From Eubacteriaceae bacterium (GTDB taxonomy: Bacteria > Bacillota > Clostridia > Peptostreptococcales > Anaerovoracaceae): 64,000 bases of DNA. The position numbers and the translations under genes were made by a program. The notes under the pieces were generated by a model, which was given only the letters and a program-made list of their open reading frames with translations, was not told where the DNA came from and did no database searches. The stretch is from positions 702,737 to 766,736 of the forward strand of contig CABIXY010000001.1 of NCBI GenBank assembly GCA_902362805.1. The letters run 5' to 3'. Below are positions 58,297 through 64,000 of this stretch, piece by piece. The first letter of the stretch is position 1. Every line of letters starts with the position of its first letter.

Positions 58297-60654
58297 TTAT
58301 ACGCTTTTCTGAATGGTTCTTTCAATAATATTGTCCTGTATTTCTGTGCTGAGATCAACGAAGTATGCAGAATATCCCGCTACACGAACCAGGATGTGTC
58401 TGTAGTTATCCGGATCCTTTTGTGCTGCGCGCAAGGTCTCATCATCGACGACATTAATCTGGATGTGATAACCGTTCTGCGCAAAGTGAGCGCGGAATAC
58501 GGTTTCGATGATGTCGATGCCCTTTTCACCGGCGACGATAGCAGGGTCGAAACGCTGATTCAATAACAGTCCGCTTTGCGGCACCAGTTCGTCGCAGGCG
58601 CCTAAGGAGTTGACCACGGCTGTTGGACCGTTAATATCACAACCCAGGGAAGGTGACGCATTGTCTGCCAGAGCTGTGCCTGCCAATCTTCCATCAGGAG
58701 TGGCCCCAATCAGCTTGCCCAGTTCGATGTTGTATGCCTGGGTAGCGACCAGGGTAGTATATGGACCGCCGTGGGCATCGTGATACTGTTGGAATGACTC
58801 GTCAATGAATCCGATCAGCCATCCCGCATATTTGTCAACTTCCTCGATGTCATTGCCGAACTTCGGCGCTTTGTTGATCAAAAGCTGACGCAGATCTTCT
58901 CGGCCTGCAAAGTTTGTATCCAGCAAGTCGATGAGTTCGCCCATGGTCAAGTAATGTTTTTTAAATACGCATTCGTCTATGGCGGCTAAGGAGTCGACAA
59001 TATTAGCAATACCGGAGATGGCGATAGCTGAATAATGATGATTGGATCCCTTTTGCTGTAACAGCTTGCCTTTCTCAATGCAGCCCACCGAGAAACAGGA
59101 ACCGATTAAAGTCGGCAGTGCGTAGGCGTGTGCAGCCAGAGTCCGGTTGCACAAGGTGACAAATTCCTTTAGGAAGTAGTTATGCTGCCCTGCATAGGCG
59201 TTCATGACATCTTCTATGCAAGTAAAATCTCTCGGATCACCAGTTACAGGCCCCAGTTGTGTCTTAGTCACAGGGTCATAGCCATTGTGCAGTGCGATTT
59301 CAAATATCTTGATCGGGTTAAAATATCCCGGATTGCTCTGGAAGTCCGTCTTTCCTAAAACGTGAGGTTCGATACAGCCGCAGATTCCCCAGTTTCGCGC
59401 TTCCTTTAATGTGAATCCCAGACCGAGAAGGTAGGTGATTGCTGTGGTGTCGTTATAGAACGCCGGGTGGCTGCCACCTTCTCTCGCCACGTCGATGGCC
59501 AGGCGGAAGGTCTCCTCATCAATATTCGGGTGCCAGCGGAAAGAAATGCAGGGCTCATCGGTCTGCAAGTCTTTCATGCTGCGCAGGAATACGCGCGTCA
59601 GTTCATTGCAGCCGTCTTTGCCATTTGGCAGTACGCCGCCCAACATGATATGCATCCACAGCGGGCAGCCAGGATCGGCAATAGATTCCTTCTCCGTTCT
59701 GATGTTCCAAAGCTCACAGATCTTGAGTTTGAATTCGAGAATGATATCTTTGAAGTATTCTTCACTGGCGCCATCGGCGGATTCCTTTTCAAAGAAAGAA
59801 TACATATACTGGTCGTATCGCCCCAGAGTGTGGTCGCCGCCAGCTACTTCCAGAACCTGGGATAAGTGGTTGAACCATACCAGCTGATTTGCCTGTAGGA
59901 AAGTCTTTGGCGCGAATTCCGGAACGACTCTGCAGTTTTCCGCCATGGTCAGCAGTTCCGTTTTTCTAGTCTCATCAGTGCACTGTGCCGCCATTTTCTC
60001 TGCCATATCTGCGTAGCGATGGGCAAAGCTGATGATAGCTTCCATAGTGATAATCATAGCCTGCCATGCGATTCTCTGTTCCATATCGTAGACATCGTCT
60101 ACACTGTGTGCCGCCAGCTTTTCCTTGCACTGGTCGATGTAGTAGCGATAACCGTGCTTCACCAGATCCTCGTAATTCGGTGAATGGTTCATAGTGGACT
60201 GATTGGAAATGCCGTGGGTGCAGATTCCGACGTCGATCATTTTTCTCGTCAGATCTTCTGTCTGTGCCCTGGCGAAATCCCCAAAAGCATGACCTTTCCA
60301 GATTTTAGCGATTTCCCGCAGTTCATCTTTTTCGCCGGGAAGGAAATCCAGGCGGTCTGAAGGACGAGTATCCAGGGTTTCCAAGTCGTCATATAACCAG
60401 GCAGTCACATCGGGGTAGAGAGGGACGGCCTGCCAACGGGAACCTAGATGGCCTGCCAGCTGCTCACCATCGGGATCGATGAAGATCTCTTTCTTCTCCA
60501 GAAAATACTCAAACGCCTGCGCTCTGCGCAGGATATAGTTTTCCATCGAGGGCTGGCTGTAAAATTCGGTCATCAGCCTGGCGCGGTCCAGGCAGATGGT
60601 CGGCTGGGTGTTGCGCACTCTGCCGCTCATTTCCGCGATTCTCTCTGACATCAT
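58297..60654 (-). CDS. glycyl radical enzyme, GCxE eliminase/dehydratase type
   Basis: A 785-residue radical enzyme. The glycyl loop is RVAGYSAYFVDL (Gly760) and the thiyl site is GICGCIEPHV (Cys427 with Glu429). Cys-x-Glu is the signature of eliminating members such as glycerol, propanediol and hydroxyproline dehydratases, choline lyase and sulfonate lyases, not of pyruvate formate-lyase (Cys-Cys). I could not match it to one of these; sequence around the site (VLGKTDFQSNPGYFNPIKIFE) is unfamiliar. AAGGAG precedes the ATG, which overlaps the activase stop. A sigma-54 promoter lies upstream of the activase, so both genes form one operon. Confidence 0.9.
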   Translation of the reverse strand: MMSERIAEMSGRVRNTQPTICLDRARLMTEFYSQPSMENYILRRAQAFEYFLEKKEIFIDPDGEQLAGHLGSRWQAVPLYPDVTAWLYDDLETLDTRPSDRLDFLPGEKDELREIAKIWKGHAFGDFARAQTEDLTRKMIDVGICTHGISNQSTMNHSPNYEDLVKHGYRYYIDQCKEKLAAHSVDDVYDMEQRIAWQAMIITMEAIISFAHRYADMAEKMAAQCTDETRKTELLTMAENCRVVPEFAPKTFLQANQLVWFNHLSQVLEVAGGDHTLGRYDQYMYSFFEKESADGASEEYFKDIILEFKLKICELWNIRTEKESIADPGCPLWMHIMLGGVLPNGKDGCNELTRVFLRSMKDLQTDEPCISFRWHPNIDEETFRLAIDVAREGGSHPAFYNDTTAITYLLGLGFTLKEARNWGICGCIEPHVLGKTDFQSNPGYFNPIKIFEIALHNGYDPVTKTQLGPVTGDPRDFTCIEDVMNAYAGQHNYFLKEFVTLCNRTLAAHAYALPTLIGSCFSVGCIEKGKLLQQKGSNHHYSAIAISGIANIVDSLAAIDECVFKKHYLTMGELIDLLDTNFAGREDLRQLLINKAPKFGNDIEEVDKYAGWLIGFIDESFQQYHDAHGGPYTTLVATQAYNIELGKLIGATPDGRLAGTALADNASPSLGCDINGPTAVVNSLGACDELVPQSGLLLNQRFDPAIVAGEKGIDIIETVFRAHFAQNGYHIQINVVDDETLRAAQKDPDNYRHILVRVAGYSAYFVDLSTEIQDNIIERTIQKSV

Positions 60655-61580
60655 ATCAAAATCTCCTTTTTATTTTTTTTAGTATAAAAACACTGCTTGC
60701 CAAATGGTTGTAGAATTCGGCCTGACAGCTTCACCAACTGAACGATCTGTTCCTCGGCAGGGGGCGTTACGTCATTCAACACATAAGGTCTGCCCAAAGA
60801 CGCATACTTTCCGCTGCCCAGATTGTGATAGGGAAGCAGCTCGTACTCTTTGACGGCGGCAAAGTCCTTGATCAGAGAAGCGATGCCTGCGATATTCTCC
60901 ACAGCGTCATTGTATCCCGGTACGATCGGTGTTCGCACAGTAATGGGGATTCCATGCTCTGAAATCGCCTCCAGGTTGCTGATGATGATCTCGTTTCCGA
61001 AACCAGTTAGCTGCTGATGAACTGCCGAATCAATGTGTTTAAGATCAAAGAATATGTGATCTATATAAGGAAGAGCCGTTTTGAAGGCCTCATAATCGCC
61101 AAAGCCACAGGTCTCTATCGCAGTGTTGATCCTGAACCGTCTGCATTTCTCTGCAATCGCGGTCAGAAATTCCGGTTGGGTCAGAGGTTCGCCGCCGGAA
61201 AAGGTCACGCCGCCGCCATATAATTCGTAGTAAAGGCGATCCTTGTAGATCTCTTCGAAAACGGCATCCACATCCATCTCCCTGCCCACTAGCTCTTTGG
61301 ATTCGGCATAGCAGACATCCACACATCTGAGACAGTTTTTGCATTGCCTGCGGTCGATGACAAAATCACCGTCAACCAGAGAAATCGCTGCCTCTGGGCA
61401 GACTCTTTGGCATGCGCCGCAGTGGATGCACTTTCTGGGGATTTCCATGATCTCTTCCTCATAAGACTGGGATTCCGGATTGGCGCACCAGAGGCAGTGC
61501 AGGGGGCAGCCCTTGACAAAGACCAGCGTGCGCAGCCCGTCGCCGTCATGGATGGAACATTTCTGTATGTTGAATATCAA
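60651..61580 (-). CDS. glycyl radical enzyme activase (radical SAM)
   Basis: A 309-residue radical SAM enzyme that abstracts hydrogen from the partner's glycine. CPLHCLWC is the CxxxCxxC cluster site, preceded by SIHDGDGLRTLVFVKG. Two further [4Fe-4S] motifs, CIHCGACQRVCP and CKNCLRCVDVC, form the ferredoxin-like insert typical of activases of GCxE-type enzymes. VTFSGGEPLTQPEFL is the SAM-binding GGE. The TTG at 61580 is used because AAAGGAG lies seven bases upstream and the protein then starts IFNIQKCSIHDG. It overlaps the glycyl radical gene by four bases and is transcribed first. Confidence 0.92.
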   Translation of the reverse strand: MIFNIQKCSIHDGDGLRTLVFVKGCPLHCLWCANPESQSYEEEIMEIPRKCIHCGACQRVCPEAAISLVDGDFVIDRRQCKNCLRCVDVCYAESKELVGREMDVDAVFEEIYKDRLYYELYGGGVTFSGGEPLTQPEFLTAIAEKCRRFRINTAIETCGFGDYEAFKTALPYIDHIFFDLKHIDSAVHQQLTGFGNEIIISNLEAISEHGIPITVRTPIVPGYNDAVENIAGIASLIKDFAAVKEYELLPYHNLGSGKYASLGRPYVLNDVTPPAEEQIVQLVKLSGRILQPFGKQCFYTKKNKKEILI

Positions 61581-61627
61581 AATCGTTCTCCTTTCGTTCC
61601 TCATCATTTGGGTCACAGATAAATACA

Positions 61628-61643
61628 GCAAGAACCATGCCAT
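61628..61643 (-). promoter_or_regulatory. sigma-54 promoter of the glycyl radical operon
   Basis: On the minus strand TGGCAT-N5-TTGCT, matching the -24/-12 consensus; the start codon of the activase is about 48 bases downstream. Confidence 0.75.
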
Positions 61644-61722
61644 GGTGAGAATGCCTGATTTTACTCAATCTTTTCGAAGAATTGACAGAATGTGTATTAG
61701 AAACGAAACAATTGCTGAATAA

Positions 61723-61744
61723 AGTGTCTCAGATAAAAGACACT
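61723..61744. promoter_or_regulatory. candidate enhancer dyad
   Basis: AGTGTCT-N8-AGACACT. It lies about 80 bases upstream of the glycyl radical operon's sigma-54 promoter. Its TCTCAGAT part resembles the half-sites at 61847 and 61872. Confidence 0.45.
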
Positions 61745-61846
61745 GACTGAACTTGCAAAGCAAAAAAAGACATGATGTAGAATAATATAAGGAAATTATA
61801 TGTAAGAAGATTACTTTGAAGAGAGGATTCGGTATGCATGTCTAAA

Positions 61847-61879
61847 ATATGAGACGGATTTACGAATGAAATCTCAAAT
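61847..61879. promoter_or_regulatory. candidate enhancer with inverted TCTCANAT half-sites
   Basis: ATATGAGA (61847-61854) and TCTCAAAT (61872-61879) are inverted half-sites about 80 bases upstream of the TRAP sigma-54 promoter. The rest of the 61.6-62.2 kb gap shows no gene. Confidence 0.4.
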
Positions 61880-61959
61880 ATGATACACAAAAGCACTTGA
61901 TTCTTAATAAGGCTTCACGTTGTGTCGCATTTTTCAGTCAATTCCACATGGTGTAAGCA

Positions 61960-61974
61960 TGGCATGATATTTGC
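61960..61974 (+). promoter_or_regulatory. sigma-54 promoter of the TRAP operon
   Basis: TGGCAT-N5-TTGC fits -24/-12. The start codon of dctP is about 200 bases downstream, implying a long leader. Confidence 0.65.
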
Positions 61975-62177
61975 GTTAGTAATAAATAACCACATTTCCT
62001 TATGTATATTGTGGCATTGGAAGAAGAAAAGAGGTGGTGATAATAATATAAATCGGAGCATGGGGTTAGTGAAAAATGGACGTGTACCAAAGTTCAGATT
62101 GGAAAATATTGGACTGTGGTAATAAGTGGAATCTATGATATTATTATGTTAGGAACTAGAAAAAGGAGGAACTATTA

Positions 62178-63203
62178 ATGAAGAAATCGTTTTTGATAAT
62201 CATGCTTGCCTTTTGTTTGATTTTCGTGATGACTGCTTGTGGCAAGGATGGCGGTGAGGGAAGTTCTGATTCGGATTTGCCTAGCTATACAATACGTATT
62301 GCGGACGTATGTGCTCCTGGCAGCGCATACGATTATGGCACTGCGCAATTTAAAGAAACAGTTGAAAAGGCGACAGACGGAAGAGTTAAAGTGAACTGCT
62401 ACCATGGCGATATGACGACTGATGAAATTGAAGGAATTGAAATGGTGCAGACGGGGAATTTGGAGATGATGTGGACATCCCTGGGAAGCTTGAATGGTTT
62501 TACTCCGATTACAGACATCATGCAGCTGCCGTTCCTCTTTGACGACCCAGAGCATTTGGAAAAGTGCTTGGATAGCGAATTTGGTGAGAAGATTCTTTCT
62601 GAAATTTCTGCAGTGGACAATTTGGAAGCAATTGCTTTCCATGAAGATGGATGGAGATATGTCTTTACAACAGACAGGAAAGTAAGCAAACTGGCCGATA
62701 TGAAAGGGCTGAAAATGAGAAGCATGATGAGCGAAATGCTTGTCGATATGTATAAAGACTTAGGCGCAGTACCTGTATCAATCAGTTACAGTGAATTGTA
62801 CACAAGTCTTCAAACAGGCATGGTAGAGGCACAGGATAACGGTTTTGTCCCTACTGAATCAGACGGATTTACCGAAGTATTGAAAAACGTATGCGTGTCA
62901 AATCATTTTTACGCTGGTGGTGTCGTCGTCGTTGCAGATGACTGGCTCAAAGGTTTGCCTGAAGAAGATCAGAAACTGATTAAAGACGCTGCGAAAGAAG
63001 CAGGAAAAGTGCAGAGGGCTTATTTGCTTGAAGAAAATCAGAAGCTGGTTGACAAATACAGTAAAAAAGACGGATGGACGGTGACTCAGATCGAAGACAA
63101 GGATGCATGGGTAAAAGCTGTACAGCCTGTATATAAAAAATATCTGAAAACAAATCCAGAGTGGCAGGAACTGCTTGATATCGTGGATGGCTTAAGAAAA
63201 TAA
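62178..63203 (+). CDS. dctP: TRAP transporter substrate-binding protein (DctP family), lipoprotein
   Basis: A 341-residue solute receptor. The signal peptide ends in the lipobox MTAC (Cys21), so the protein is tethered outside the membrane. DctP features include IRIADVCAPGSAYDYGTAQFKE near the start, LKMRSMMSEMLVDMYKDLGAVPVSISYSELYTSLQTGMVEAQDNG (the Arg is the usual carboxylate clamp) and LLEENQKLV near the end. AAAGGAGG precedes the ATG. It should bind an organic acid or similar anion. Divergent sigma-54 promoters link it with the glycyl radical operon. Confidence 0.92.
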   Translation: MKKSFLIIMLAFCLIFVMTACGKDGGEGSSDSDLPSYTIRIADVCAPGSAYDYGTAQFKETVEKATDGRVKVNCYHGDMTTDEIEGIEMVQTGNLEMMWTSLGSLNGFTPITDIMQLPFLFDDPEHLEKCLDSEFGEKILSEISAVDNLEAIAFHEDGWRYVFTTDRKVSKLADMKGLKMRSMMSEMLVDMYKDLGAVPVSISYSELYTSLQTGMVEAQDNGFVPTESDGFTEVLKNVCVSNHFYAGGVVVVADDWLKGLPEEDQKLIKDAAKEAGKVQRAYLLEENQKLVDKYSKKDGWTVTQIEDKDAWVKAVQPVYKKYLKTNPEWQELLDIVDGLRK

Positions 63204-63224
63204 CGGATACCAAATAACTGAAAT

Positions 63225-63259
63225 CTGTCGCCGCCAGGCGCTTTGCTTGACGGCGACAG
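63225..63259 (+). other. intercistronic hairpin between dctP and dctQ
   Basis: CTGTCGCCG (63225-63233) pairs with CGGCGACAG (63251-63259) with no T-run after it. Such hairpins often protect the abundant binding-protein mRNA and lower expression of the permease genes. Confidence 0.65.
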
Positions 63260-63286
63260 TGAATAACAGAGTTTAGGAGGATGACT

Positions 63287-63832
63287 ATGAAGGCACTGAT
63301 AGAAAGACTTGTCCTTGTAGGAGCGTGGATAGATAAAGGCTGCCAACTAATATTAGGGATTCAGGCGGTGATGTTACTTGCGTTAGTAACCGTGCAGATT
63401 TTCCTAAGACAGATCGATGTGTCAATAAGCTGGGCTACGGAATTGAGCTGCTTGCTTTTCATTTGGATGACATTATTAGGGTCTGGAATTTCGAGCAGGT
63501 ATTTGCTGCATATCGGCGTGGACGTATTAAAGGACCGTTTGAAAGGAAAGGTTAAAAAAACCGTTTTATTTATTTCTCATTTCATTTTACTAATTGGATT
63601 AATTATTTTTATATTTTCAAGTTTTGAATACACGTTATCAAATGTCAATCATATGGCTACCACGATGCCGGCAATATCCCTATCCTGGTTCTATTGTTCC
63701 TTGCCTATTTGTGGCGCAATCATGTTCTACTATACGGTCATTCAGCTGCTTGAACTTGCAGTTTTAGGAGATATGGTGAAACTGGAACTATCTCCTGACA
63801 CAGAGGTAATCGGAGAGGAGGTTGTTCTATGA
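63287..63832 (+). CDS. dctQ: TRAP transporter small permease (DctQ)
   Basis: A 181-residue protein with four membrane helices and the family pattern VTVQIFLRQIDVSISWATELSCLLFIWMTLLGSG, seen as R-Q-x-x-x-x-S-x-x-W-x-x-E-L. TAGGAGG places the start at ATG 63287; 63281 is too near the site. It overlaps dctM by four bases. It forms the membrane complex with DctM and stabilises docking of the binding protein. Confidence 0.9.
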   Translation: MKALIERLVLVGAWIDKGCQLILGIQAVMLLALVTVQIFLRQIDVSISWATELSCLLFIWMTLLGSGISSRYLLHIGVDVLKDRLKGKVKKTVLFISHFILLIGLIIFIFSSFEYTLSNVNHMATTMPAISLSWFYCSLPICGAIMFYYTVIQLLELAVLGDMVKLELSPDTEVIGEEVVL

Positions 63833-64000
63833 CGACGTGGATTTTGTTCGTGATATTTTTCTTACTGTTAGCTTTAGGCATTCCTATTGCTTTCGTACTG
63901 GTCATTTCTACAGTAGGATATGCTTTCATCATTGGGGATATATCCTGGGCGCTTATTTCACAGAGAATGATATATGGAATCAACATTTTTGTAATGATTT
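63829..64000 (+). CDS. dctM: TRAP transporter large permease (DctM), partial
   Basis: The first 57 codons of the large permease are present before the window ends. The N-terminus MTTWILFVIFFLLLALGIPIAFVLVIS is the usual DctM first helix with its GIPIAF motif. It overlaps dctQ by four bases. It will run past position 64000. Confidence 0.85.
   Translation, partial: MTTWILFVIFFLLLALGIPIAFVLVISTVGYAFIIGDISWALISQRMIYGINIFVMI

Overview
The window looks like the chromosome of an anaerobic, low-to-moderate GC Firmicute of the class Clostridia that ferments amino acids and organic acids. Support comes from the phosphate butyryltransferase/butyrate kinase pair, a highly expressed-looking thiolase, an oxygen-sensitive Fe-S serine dehydratase, a glycyl radical enzyme with its activase, a B12-dependent mutase, a B12-dependent ribonucleotide reductase, Rnf-type flavinylation accessories, and strong AGGAGG ribosome binding sites. 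A family-level placement (Anaerovoracaceae-like) is only a guess from gene content. No phage, CRISPR array, rRNA or intact IS was found; one tRNA (Val) is present.

Layout. 1-1.2 kb: end of ptb and all of buk. 1.4-5.1 kb: LysR regulator and an M20 peptidase operon with two nucleoside-recognition (SpmA/SpmB, YjiH/YjiG) membrane proteins. 5.2-8.4 kb: three consecutive DMT-family exporters. 8.4-14 kb: VOC protein, AraC regulator, tRNA-Val, Asp/Glu racemase, peptidase T, XRE regulator and repeat-rich gaps. 14-20 kb: DMT exporter divergent from a LysR gene that overlaps serine dehydratase, then a flavodoxin/ferredoxin fusion and glycine C-acetyltransferase. 20-26 kb: small membrane proteins, a broken DUF3788 gene, GNAT, aminopeptidase P, and the Gx transporter/NusG-II pair divergent from ApbE. 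26.7-30.5 kb: YtrA-type regulator with ABC transporter; MerR regulator with a beta-lactamase-fold hydrolase. 30.8-32.8 kb: a MocR/PdxR-like regulator lacking its PLP lysine, divergent from an ECF S component. 32.9-38 kb: hybrid kinase, NrdJ. 38.2-43.2 kb: a RocR-like sigma-54 activator followed by a sigma-54 promoter and an operon of two paralogous amidinohydrolases and an NhaC-type transporter. 43.2-45.8 kb: orphan TPP riboswitch, nuclease pseudogene, AAA-ATPase/nuclease protein. 45.8-50.9 kb: patatin, sirtuin, SurE, DUF2156, thiolase. 51.4-57 kb: GlmL-like chaperone, single-chain cobalamin mutase, Na+ symporter and SDR. 57.4-64 kb: FadR-type regulator, glycyl radical enzyme plus activase, and a divergent TRAP transporter; both of these divergent units have good sigma-54 promoters.

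The two strongest hunting results are (a) three families of structured intergenic repeats, modular and sometimes nested, whose stems change sequence between copies while keeping base pairing, and (b) the 51-64 kb block, which may encode an unassigned anaerobic catabolic route joining a B12 carbon-skeleton mutase, a GCxE-type glycyl radical eliminase, an SDR and two transporters. Functions are inferred from motifs and remembered family features; no search was run.
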